Assembly (NCBI GenBank): GCA_020466095.1
Contig: CM035806.1
Coordinates: 31,813,571 to 31,877,570, forward strand
Length of the DNA stretch: 64,000 bases
Direction: 5' to 3'
DNA from: Chlorops oryzae
Taxonomy: Eukaryota; Arthropoda; Insecta; Diptera; Chloropidae
Shown here piece after piece: positions 22,851-32,788 of this stretch (position 1 is the stretch's first letter; each line of letters begins with the position of its first letter). Below the pieces are notes generated by a model. The model made no database searches. It saw nothing but the letters and a program-made list of their open reading frames with translations, and was not told the DNA's origin. The translations under genes and the position numbers were made by a program.

Positions 22851-23102
22851 AATCGCCAAAAAGTAGGAGAATCTTATACATCTGTTGTGGAGGAAAATTT
22901 TGGGGTTTTTTTTGATTTGTTTAAAGATTTGTGTTTCAAGCATGATGCGTCAAACATTGAGCACTGCAAGCAAGTAGCTATAAAATGTTTCAACACTTTA
23001 AACGGACACTGTAACATGTGCTCAAAAGAGCAGTGTGACAAATCGTTTGCCAGTGAAAAATGCCTTCGAATCCACATTCCCAGCGCCCAGCAGTGCCTAT
23101 AG
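22851..23102 (+). CDS. Cys-rich exon-like frame, unrecognised
   Basis: An open frame of 83 codons plus stop begins right after a splice-acceptor-like CAATTTTTAG and ends with TAG at 23100-23102. The residues are not simple sequence. The C-terminal part has the spacing CNMCSKEQC, then KSFASEKCLRIHI, reminiscent of a C2H2 or C4-type zinc-binding segment. No ATG is needed if it is a terminal exon. It runs directly into a 43-bp minisatellite. It could be a fragment of a transposon protein or a host exon; I do not recognise the family. Confidence 0.3.
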   Translation, partial: NRQKVGESYTSVVEENFGVFFDLFKDLCFKHDASNIEHCKQVAIKCFNTLNGHCNMCSKEQCDKSFASEKCLRIHIPSAQQCL

Positions 23103-23272
23103 CCTACAAAGTATACGAGATTGTAAGCGAACTGCCAACCAACAGCTTACAAAGTATGTGATATTGTAGGCGACCTGCCTACCAATAGCCTACAAAGTAT
23201 ACGAGATTGTAAGCGACCTGCTTACGAATAGCCTACAAAGTATACGAGATTGTAGGCGAACCGCATACCAAT
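23101..23272 (+). repeat. 43-bp minisatellite, four copies
   Basis: Exact 43-bp periodicity with units starting at 23101, 23144, 23187 and 23230. Each unit carries inverted AGCCTACAA and TTGTAGGC words, so units can form short stems. Copies differ at several bases, so it is older than the 74-bp VNTR. Confidence 0.93.
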
Positions 23273-24221
23273 AGATTACTTTATGTGGTGTTGGTAGACG
23301 TTCACTCTACAAAACGGCCACACTCGAACAAAAGTATACTGGGATGGTATATGTGGTCCTATGCATTACGGCCTGCGAAATGTGTTGCGGTTCATCGCTT
23401 CTGTATGCAGAATTTTGGCCACTGGATTGACGATAAATATCTACATACCTGATGAAGAGAAAATATTTCCGTGCATTTTTTTTTTTAAGAGAAATTTTCC
23501 AAGGCCTACCTGCTCGAATAACATCAAAGAAAGCATAATGAACGAAATCATGAATGCGATGTGTGTGAAAAGGGGAATGTACTGATGATTATGTAAAATT
23601 CCTACAATAATGTTTAAAGAGAGTTTTAGCAACCTTAGAAACCAATATCTCTAAAGATCTCTTTCTAATGCAAAATATTATAATTATTCCAAAAAAAAAA
23701 ACCAAAGATATCGGAAGTCTGTTCGGTTTTCTTCCCGAAAATGATGTACGATTTTTTGCGGAATTTCTGCTACTAATTATGTTCATATAATTGTTAAATC
23801 TTTAATGTGTTTGCAATAAAATTTGTTTAGTTTATTCTAAAAAAGCGAGCACCAAATGATACAATTTTGCTTATTAGCACAATTGGCAGGCATCGCCATC
23901 ACCTTGTCCAGAGGAAAAATTCAACCAATATATTCTCTTGTGGCCGTACTGATGAAATCAACGAAAGTTCAATGCTGCAATTTCGCTGCAACAGAAACAA
24001 ATTGGGGGCTACACAAACAGTTATTTGATCCATGCAATTTAATTTCATGAGCTGTTTGCTTCATACATTATGTAAAATGGTTTCTAGACTATGCAAGCAA
24101 TAAAGGCAAAGAAAAACCTTAGAGATGAAGCTCAAAACACACGACGCTCTTTTGGTGTCATTTTAAGTGTGTTTTATACATTGCCGACAGCTGTAACTTT
24201 TCTCTTAAGTAGATAGGTAGG
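23273..24221. other. AT-rich spacer
   Basis: Short overlapping frames on both strands (23361-24050) lack domains. No gene supported. Confidence 0.4.
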
Positions 24222-24223
24222 TA

Positions 24224-24647
24224 CCCTGCAGTAATATGGACTGACCCAAGTGTAGCCTTCAGTCAGTCCTTCATGTTACCAATACTAGTTGCCTCATAAT
24301 TCCACTTCTAATGTATTCAACTGACCTTTTTAACATGGGCCTGTCCTAGGGGGGGAGGGGAGACTAGTCCGCAAAACGGCTGATCATAGGCCAGTTTTTT
24401 TGGGTCAATTGTCGTAATTTTGTCTGGTTTTAAGATAGTCAAATGAGGAAAATAAGCAACAAATTTCTTATATACATTCTAAGTTGATGAAAGTGTCATT
24501 TACAGACTACCCATAAACCAACCCGTTTATTACCGACCGTCGGCTAACCGAATTCGATGGAGCGAACTGCCATAATTTAACCGGTAGGGTTTGGATCGGT
24601 CAAAGGCCAGTCCTTCTTAGAAAACTGACCGGCTCATTACTGCAGGG
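24224..24647. mobile_element. MITE with CCCTGCAGTAAT ends
   Basis: CCCTGCAGTAAT at 24224-24235 is matched by the inverted ATTACTGCAGGG at 24636-24647, with TA directly outside both ends. GGACTG and CAGTCC words are repeated subterminally. There is no coding capacity at 424 bp. The superfamily is unclear; a TA duplication would suggest a Tc1/mariner relative. Confidence 0.6.
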
Positions 24648-24649
24648 TA

Positions 24650-24893
24650 GGTTCAAGTGGCTGCCACTTAGGCCGTTATTCGGCCAATGGTGATACCAAG
24701 GAGGTTTTCTTGTGTTTGTCTGAGTGTATGTCTTATTATGTACTGTGCCGCGAACACGCGATTTTTTGAAAAACCAGTGCTAGGCTTGGAACATTACACT
24801 CCGTTTCGCCTGTGCCGGGAATCGAACCTCGGACTCTGGGATCAAGAGCATAGCACGCATCCTCTACGCTATCCCAGAGCCACTATATAAAAT
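24650..24893 (-). mobile_element. tRNA-derived SINE, copy 1
   Basis: On the minus strand the head carries an A-box-like TAGCGTAGAGGATGCG and a B box GAGGTTCGATTCC. The tail ends with GGTATCACCATTGGCC, AGGCCTAAGTGGCAGCCAC and TTGAACC. The same tail words occur in the copies at 30.0 and 40.9 kb. The acceptor stem does not pair, so it is not a working tRNA. Confidence 0.65.
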
Positions 24894-24895
24894 AA

Positions 24896-26297
24896 AAAAT
24901 TAAAAATTTTACTAATTTTTGTTATTCATCAATAGCATCATTAATTAGCTTAATTTAAAGATTTTCAGAACCAAGCCAACCATATTCGGATTGCTTCGGA
25001 AAAGAGTGTACAAGGACTGCTTTTAAAGCACTCTTACGAAATGTTTCCGGAGTGCTCCGAATGGGAGTTCAAAAGGACTCCTATCGGGACTGTTCGAAGT
25101 AATACTTTTGCAAGGGTCTCAAAAGAACACCGCCTAAGAGTATTTAGGGGGATTTAATGAGTAATTTTTTTTTAAATTTATAACCAGGGATTTTTTTAAA
25201 GCACGCTTTATGGAGCACATAGGAAAGGCCTACCCAAAGCGGCCATGCTCGAACAAAGTAGATGTGTAAAAGTGATTGGAAAAGTCTATGATATCCCCTC
25301 GCTTAGGAATGTTCAAATGATCAATCCGGAGAGCAAAAAATTTGCAACTGGGAGGCTATTCCACATTATAAAAAAAATACTTTGCATACTTTAAGGCTCA
25401 AAGTTAAAATATTCATTGTTTATATCTATTTTTGTGGAACAAGATGCACAGCAAAAGAATTTTTCATGATATTCTTTGCAATAAAAAATTGTTAATATTA
25501 AAAATGAAATGAAAAAAATAGATTATATTGAATCGAATTAGTAAATATATGTTCCACTATTTTGGACAGAGTAAAGTGAGAATAATGCCTCTTCTTTGTG
25601 TCAATATCTTCAAGCTTCGAAGTGCAAAAAACACTGCACATTCCATTGCAATGCTATGCTCAGTCCAATCAAGTCATGAGTCCAAGACAGTGCAATGGAT
25701 TTCAGTGTGTTCCAGTCTACTGGGCTTTTGAAGGAATTTTCATTCGGACACGTGCGTCACACACTATCACTGATGGACATTGCGATTGAGTTTATGACAT
25801 CATCAAGAACAGACGGTCTTGTTTTTCAGCTTTAATTACCAACACATGCTCTTGTGGTTTTCTTAATTAGATTTTCTAAGTGTTTTATAGAATTTCTTTT
25901 AACGTTTCGAAATGTCATATGAAGAAGGAGAACTTTCAATTAGCAGCAATTACAAATAAAATACATTTGAAACCAATTGAATTGCCTAAAAAATAATCCA
26001 CTCTCATGATCGATTTGTGGGTAAAAAAAAAAGAGTTTATTTTTTAATTGATTTCAAACGACTTTATTGTAAAAACCATAATTGATGAAACCACAATCAC
26101 AGGGAAAATAATTACGGTCAAAAGTCTGAAATAAATTTGAATTAATTTAAAATGAGTTTCACATATTAAGGCGAAAAAAAATACATAGAAATGAGTTTTT
26201 TTTTTTTTCAAAAACCATAGACACATTGACAATATATGAATACCATAGCGACGTATGAGCTCGTTGTGCGTTTGAAATAAACCTGATTATGCATAAC
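24896..26297. other. AT-rich DNA, no gene recognised
   Basis: Between about 25000 and 25140 words such as GGACTGCTTTTAAAGCACTC and CAAAAGGACTCC suggest an eroded small repeat. The rest is homopolymer-rich. ATGTATAC at 26298-26305 is the left target copy of the next element. Confidence 0.4.
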
Positions 26298-26305
26298 ATG
26301 TATAC

Positions 26306-28514
26306 TAGGGTGTCCCAAAAAAAGATTTTTTTTTAAATTTCATAGCTGCACAAGCGTTTTTTGAAAGCTAAAGGGGTAAAGTATTTTTCAGAATTTTTTC
26401 AGATTTTTTGGAAAACGTTTAGAGGTCCCCCAAAGCCGTTTTTCCCTAGTTAACAGAGCTTTTGGACTTCCATTAATTGTAAGCATATTTTCATTTACGA
26501 TGCACTCGTTTTGAGTCTTGCTGCCATCGTGTCAAAAGAAAAATGTTTAATCTTTCCGTCTGTGTCGAAAAAGCAAAAAGTTCGATTGTTCTCGTGGTCT
26601 ATTTTCAGCGACAATCTCAAATTTTTTCAAAAATTTACTTTAACAGCATAAAAAAGGTGTCATAACTTCTTAAGTTACTATAAAACTATGAAAAAGTAAT
26701 GATGCAGTTTGATAGACTTTGCGTTTGTTAAAGCGTGTAAATATTAAAATATTTATTTACTTTCGCGGTGGTAACGTAATAACCTAAAAACAATGTGTTG
26801 CATACATAAAGGGGTATATTTTTAACAGTCTTTGCTTATGTGATTTAAAAATTTTCTCAGTTTTCTGTATACATAACAGAGTTCTGGAAACTTCTGGAAA
26901 AATTTATTGCATACTTAAAGTGCAAGTACAATTTGCATTTTTAAATGTACATTGATAATATCTGTGCCAATTGATCATAACTTTTTAAGTCAAAAACCGT
27001 TGTTTCGCGAAAATTCTCTTTAAATTTTGCACGCCTTCTCTTGCTAAACGATGTTTTATTTAGAAAAATGATAGGAACACAAGTGTTAAACCATAACATG
27101 GGCCGGTTTAAAAGAATTGCACCAGTACCAATGACTTATTTCTCATAAGTCACCTGGCACAGATATTATAATATAAATTGGTCAGTAATTATCATACATT
27201 AAGCAGCCAACTATTGTGTTATTTTAGAGTAAACACTTCTCCATCGTCACGATTCGCGAAATTCTCAATATTTTAATTTTCCCTATTTAGGATTGCGTAC
27301 TTAGCAACCAAAAAAAATCCTCTATTGAGATAAGATGTGACCATGGACATAATTTGCAAAATTCTAAAAACTTAAATTTTCACTATTTGGGATTGTGCAT
27401 TCAGCAGCCAAATATGCTGCTCTATTAGGGTTAAAATTCGACCATGGCCACCATTCGCGAAATTTGCAAATTTTTGATTTTCACTAATTTGGATTGTTTT
27501 TTTAGCAACCAAAAATAATCCTCTGTTGAGTTTAAAATTTGACCACGGCCTCAACACGCGAAATTCGCGAATTTTAGATTTTTACTATTTTAAAGTGTTT
27601 ACTCTAAAAGAACACAATAGTTGGCTGCTTAATGTATGATAATTACTGACCAATTTATATTATAATATCTGTGCCAGGTGACTTATGAGAAATAAGTCAT
27701 TGGTACTGGTGCAATTCTTTTAAACCGGCCCATGTTATGGTTTAACACTTGTGTTCCTATCATTTTTCTAAATAAAACATCGTTTAGCAAGAGAAGGCGT
27801 GCAAAATTTAAAGAGAATTTTCGCGAAACAACGGTTTTTGACTTAAAAAGTTATGATCAATTGGCACAGATATTATCAATGTACATTTAAAAATGCAAAT
27901 TGTACTTGCACTTTAAGTATGCAATAAATTTTTCCAGAAGTTTCCAGAACTCTGTTATGTATACAGAAAACTGAGAAAATTTTTAAATCACATAAGCAAA
28001 GACTGTTAAAAATATACCCCTTTATGTATGCAACACATTGTTTTTAGGTTATTACGTTACCACCGCGAAAGTAAATAAATATTTTAATATTTACACGCTT
28101 TAACAAACGCAAAGTCTATCAAACTGCATCATTACTTTTTCATAGTTTTATAGTAACTTAAGAAGTTATGACACCTTTTTTATGCTGTTAAAGTAAATTT
28201 TTGAAAAAATTTGAGATTGTCGCTGAAAATAGACCACGAGAACAATCGAACTTTTTGCTTTTTCGACACAGACGGAAAGATTAAACATTTTTCTTTTGAC
28301 ACGATGGCAGCAAGACTCAAAACGAGTGCATCGTAAATGAAAATATGCTTACAATTAATGGAAGTCCAAAAGCTCTGTTAACTAGGGAAAAACGGCTTTG
28401 GGGGACCTCTAAACGTTTTCCAAAAAATCTGAAAAAATTCTGAAAAATACTTTACCCCTTTAGCTTTCAAAAAACGCTTGTGCCCAGAAAAAAATTTTTT
28501 TTTGGGACACCCTA
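26306..28514. mobile_element. Giant palindromic (foldback) hAT-like element
   Basis: The two arms, about 26306-27237 and 27594-28514, are inverted copies of roughly 920-930 bp that look almost identical except in the outer ~50 bp. The ends are TAGGGTGTCCCAAAAA and TTTTTGGGACACCCTA. The flanking 8-mer ATGTATAC is identical on both sides (26298-26305, 28515-28522) and fits nTnnnnAn; the TAGGG start fits the hAT YARNG pattern. Neither arm encodes a recognisable transposase. A transcript through it could fold into a ~0.9-kb duplex, a potential source of endo-siRNA. Alternatively the flanking TA could be read as a 2-bp target of a Tc1-like element, but the 8-bp match is the stronger reading. Confidence 0.85.
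27238..27593 (+). repeat. ~85-90-bp tandem repeats in the palindrome loop, about four copies
   Basis: The 356-bp spacer between the arms is built from about four diverged units. Each carries an ATTCGCGAAATT-like word, a TTTTCACTATTTGGGATTG-like word and AGCAACCAAAAAAAATCCTCT. The units differ by about a fifth of positions, unlike the near-identical arms. Confidence 0.8.
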
Positions 28515-28792
28515 ATGTATACATCAGTGATGGGCACACCACCACCATTACATTTTTGCTTGTGTTGCCGACAAATGCACTGACAGAAATATTGCGTGAG
28601 GCGGACAACGAAGGAAACTTTAGGACGCATAAGCGAGAATTTTTATGATTTTTTTTGTGACTTGTGTTAAGTTTTTTAAATATGCATATATGCATAAAGG
28701 ACGAAACTTTAATCGATGTTTGGAAACATGAAATATTTTTCATGCTCTTTGTTTTTTTCCCATTACTTTTCATGAAATTTCGCTCTGTGCAT

Positions 28793-29275
28793 TAGGGTGT
28801 CCCAAAAAGGAAATTTTTTTTGGAAGGTGATTTTTTCGAAAGCTTATGGGTCAAAGTATTTTTGAGAATTTTTTCAGATTTTTCGCAAAAGGTTTAGAGG
28901 TTGCGCTAAGCGGATTTTTCCAAATGTTTGTTGTTTGCTGCTTTATGAGCAATGTTTTTCAGGATTTTTATGTACTATTCGGTGGAAAAGTATCCAATTT
29001 TTGTTCTCATTTACAGAAACTACAAAATATACTAACTTTATACGCTATTAAGGCGTCTTTAATAGAATTTTTTTTGATCAAAAATGGGCATCACAGCATT
29101 ATATCAATATGGTTTAAAGTAATGATTCACGATTTCAAAGAATGCGAATTCCTTTGTAATTTGTTAAAGGAAATAAGGATTTTACTCTTATAGTTCCAAA
29201 GTTATGTCCCATTATCCTTTCGAAAACAGTATAACAAAAAAAAAACGTTGCATATTTCCAGGCTTTAATTTGTGA
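28793..29275 (+). mobile_element. GGGTGTCCC-ended DNA element, copy B (right end lost)
   Basis: Starts TAGGGTGTCCCAAAAAGG and matches copy A (11962-12503) in inverted orientation up to CCAGGCTTTAATTTG, then diverges without the expected GGGACACCC end. The 8 bases before it, CTGTGCAT, fit nTnnnnAn. It carries a 115-codon frame shared with copy A, but the few differences are nearly all replacement changes, so no selection on a protein is indicated. Confidence 0.7.
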
Positions 29276-29970
29276 AAAGTTTTGCTATATTTTTATATGA
29301 ATGTTCTTTTGAATTTTTGTCTATAGTACACATAAATGAGGTACTATGTATGGCGTCCGTATCTGTCCGTATTTATATTCAAATTTTATTACAAAAATAT
29401 CAGCTAACTTCATCAATTTCATTATATTTATAGTATGTCCTACCATAATGTGAGAAGGTATTCTCAGCCAATCAGATTAACTAATAAAATACTTTAAAAA
29501 AATCATTTTAAATGTCAGACGATCTCTTTATACATATATCAAGTGCGTCTTTTCATCTCTTAATTCAGCTCAAATTACAATTTCAAAAAAAGGAAAAAGA
29601 AAAAAGAAAGGATTTGATTGAAATTTTGTGTTTGCTGCTGCTTGAGAGCTTTGAGAGCGAAGCGAAAATATCCTCAAGCTTTGATTAGCACATTATCGGT
29701 GCCTAGAGACGGCAATAAGTAGGTAAGAGTATTTTTCTGACATGGCTTAAATTAAAAAGCACACTTGACTGATTTAAATTACGAGTACTTAAGTCTTCAT
29801 TGTCATGAGGTAATTGCTTTCAAGTTTTTCTTTTTCTTTGGAAAAAAAATAAATAGGTACATACTTAAAAATTATCTCTACGTGTTGTTGGCAGCTTTAA
29901 AGAGGGGCGATAGATACATGTGGAATTTTTTATGAATCGATTTTTTTTTTATGTGTTTCACTAGTCAGAA
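29276..29970. other. AT-rich spacer
   Basis: No gene or clear repeat seen. Confidence 0.45.
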
Positions 29971-30200
29971 TGGAGGACCTCTGTGTCTAAGTGGTTTGAG
30001 ATGCTAACTTACGAAGCGAGAAGCTCTGGGTTCAACTCCCAGCTGAGGTTGTGGACGTTTGTGTTGTTATTTTTTATTTCGGTTTTTTCTTTGTTTTCCC
30101 ATTATTTGTGGTATCTCAACGGGCCCATAAGAGGCCTAAGTGTGTCACGAGTTAATGATGGCAGCCACACTGTCACCAAACCAACACTAATAGTCAAAAA
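29971..30200 (+). mobile_element. tRNA-derived SINE, copy 2
   Basis: The head has the A-box-like GTCTAAGTGGTTTGAGATGC and the B box GGGTTCAACTCCC. The tail has GTGGTATCTCAACGGGCC, AGGCCTAAGTGTG and GGCAGCCACACTGTCACC, matching copies 1 and 3. The middle is T-rich. Plus-strand orientation. Confidence 0.7.
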
Positions 30201-30843
30201 TCAATAGAGTGCCCCGCCTCAACTCTGCTTTCTTGGCATGTTTCTCGAAACCAATTTTTTTTGGGTGTGTGGGAAAGATAACTAGATAAGTTCCTAACCG
30301 GGCTTAGGGAGTTGTTTTTTATGCCTTGGATATTTGAGAATATCGTGCTAAAAGGAATTTTCGAAATTCGAAATAGTTAAGAAGATATAGCCTTCTTGGT
30401 CGAGCCAGGTCTGTAGAACTGTCACCATTATGGCCAGAAACTCAATTATAATTTTAACAAATTTTTTCCATACTATATTTTTTATACTGCCTTACAAAAA
30501 AATATACCCGAAGTCGATGTGTCATTTTGTAAAAAAAAAATCTCAAAATTATTTTCGAGCGTTGACCCCATTTTTTCATTTCATACAATTCGGAGACGAG
30601 AAATCGTGGCCGCCAGCACTAAACCTTTTTTTTGGAGTCTAATTTTTTGAAGAATATTTAGAACATATTTACTCATTTTTTAATTTTTTATTCTGAACAC
30701 AATGAAAAAAATTAAAAAATCTCTTTAAGTTTTCTATCAGGAATTCAAAAAAAATGGTCCCAACAGCACTGCTAAGAAGGCAACTTCCTTAATAGAATTT
30801 AACATACATCTGCTCTTAAGGATTAGTTTCTATTTAATATGGT
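30201..30843. other. AT-rich spacer
   Basis: No gene supported; the short frame 30430-30642 is F/I-rich low-complexity sequence. Confidence 0.45.
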
Positions 30844-31315
30844 TTCCAGACTATTGCGTTAAACTGAATTTAGTACCTTAAGTAGACTTAAGTAGTGAGT
30901 TTAAACTGAGTTTAGGGTATTTAAATTCAGAAATAAACTCATGAGTTTAGGCATTCGTTGCTGCAACCCTTACATTTCACTACCTTTTTTGACAACGATG
31001 AAATTACCTGTTTGCTTCTTTTTTCAAATCTTTAGAGGTGAATGAATTTTCGTTTGTTTTAATAATAAAAATAAATAAAATATCTTTCTCCCCAATTAAT
31101 CTTGTTTGCGCCCGGATTTGAACCTCAGCCTTTCGGGTTCCAAAGCGGAGGCCAATCCACTATACCACGATATCTTTTCGATCAATCAAAGCAAACATCT
31201 AATTTAAGTTCGAAGAGGCGTGTGAGCTCGTAAACTCAGAATTTACAGTCTGGAAGGGTATTTTCTAAATTCAACTTAAGGAGCTAAATTCAGATTTTAA
31301 GTTGACAGTCTGGAA
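30844..31315. mobile_element. MITE with TTCCAGACT ends enclosing a tRNA-like segment
   Basis: The left end TTCCAGACTATTGCGTTAAA and the right end AGTCTGGAA form inverted repeats, with CTGAATTTA matched further in. AGTCTGGAA also occurs internally near 31248. Inside, on the minus strand at about 31098-31172, TGGTATAGTGGATTGG and GAGGTTCAAATCC form an A-box and B-box pair. This suggests a SINE nested in or captured by the element. Confidence 0.5.
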
Positions 31316-31374
31316 GTCATATAACTCTCTGTCATATCAAAATAGTTTTTTAAAAAGTATTTTTTTAAAAATAA

Positions 31375-31829
31375 CCCAGCAGCGAACGTAATGCATTCTT
31401 CATTGATGGCTCATCGATTCTGAGGTAATGAACATACATTCCAGAATCCATTACCTCCCATATAAAACCAGCATTACATTTAACATTGGATGTCCTAGGC
31501 GGTAGGGAATAACGACTCCCTTCTGCATTACCTTGCATCGAAGGGGTAATCAAGTCGAGCTAGATTACCCGCTATAGCAGCGCTACATTACTTGTAGGAC
31601 TTTACTCTTGCATTCCCTTTATCCTATTCGTAATTAGTGCTTTCCAGAGAAAATCATACACTACTGTAGGCTTATTAGTAAACAGCAATGAATCCATGAA
31701 TGAGGTATTACAACACTAGGAATGGATTACATCTAGAATAGTAGGAGGAAAAAAGTAATGCAAATGCATTACCTATGCATCGATTCTTCATCGATGAATC
31801 TGGTAATGGATTCTGAATTCTCTGCTGGG
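31375..31829. mobile_element. MITE with CCCAGCAG ends and many CATTAC/GTAATG words
   Basis: Terminal inverted repeats CCCAGCAGCGAA and TTCTCTGCTGGG bound a 455-bp block. Inside, the hexamer CATTAC or its complement occurs about ten times in both orientations, and ATCGATTCT occurs near both ends. Clustered inverted subterminal words of this kind are often transposase-binding sites. The target duplication is unclear because the flanks are A/T-rich. Confidence 0.6.
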
Positions 31830-32788
31830 AATTTTAAAAAATCCACAAAATGGGGTCTAAACATACCTTTTTGTTCAAAAGTGTGCCATTTCGCGAGTTT
31901 TTAACTTTTTCGAAATATGAGCGGCTCAAATAGAAAATACATGCTTTTTTGTTTTATTAGACTCCACTGTTTAATGTCTCCTGCCGCAATCGCCATTTTT
32001 CTCAAATTTCTTTCTTATACTTTAATATCAAATCAAAAATCAGTAAAATTTTCGCTTCAAATGGTTTTAAGCCCTCACCCACCGTTAAAGAATTCTTCGA
32101 AAAACAGTCGATATAATTTTGTACATGTACCTCACCACCCGCCACTCTTAAATTTCTATTCCATCTTTCATATTTAGGCATTCTAAATTCGTGGAATATT
32201 TTTGCATTTTTTGGCATAAAAAAGAAGAAAACGGCCGCATCCCTTTTCAAATGGCTAGTAATGAACTTCAGCAAATAGATAACCCTATTCTCTTGAGAAG
32301 TCGTTCGTCTTCTTCTCGCTAAATAAAGATGAGGATATGACCATCAGTCTTTTCATTTGATAGGGAAATTCAATTTTGTTTTTTGTTTTTTTTATTTATT
32401 CATTAGTTAAACTTTGTAAAACAGAAATTGATGAAATTGTAATTAAATGGGAGCCCAATGTGATGGGAGGCAAAAAGGTCCTTACATTTTTTTTTTGGAC
32501 ACAATTCCTATTGAATCTAGAAAGAAGAAGAGTCTTGGCAATTTCCATTCCAATTTTTTTTCATTGATGCTTCCTGGAAAATGGCCTTCATATATAATTA
32601 CATATACATGAATACATATAAAAAAAAATATATATTCAGGGTTAATAATGCAAATAGGATAGTAGCTATTTTAATTTTTAGAAAGTTTCTTATTGCTAAT
32701 ATAGCCGCAAACTTTTGAAAGGGGGAACTCTTAAATGCATTAGTACTTAATTTATAAAAATTTCCGCTCCTACAACGCATAATGTTAC
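31830..32788. other. AT-rich spacer
   Basis: No gene recognised; frames on either strand (31917-32274) lack domains. Confidence 0.45.

Noticed and set aside
24830..24893. A functional tRNA gene (minus strand)
   Set aside because: A and B boxes are present but the acceptor stem does not pair and the T stem has mismatches; the tail identifies a SINE.
28378..28773. 131-codon minus-strand frame at the palindrome's right end
   Set aside because: Its C-terminal part is the terminal repeat of the foldback element (PKKKFFSGHK-type low complexity) and no domain is present.
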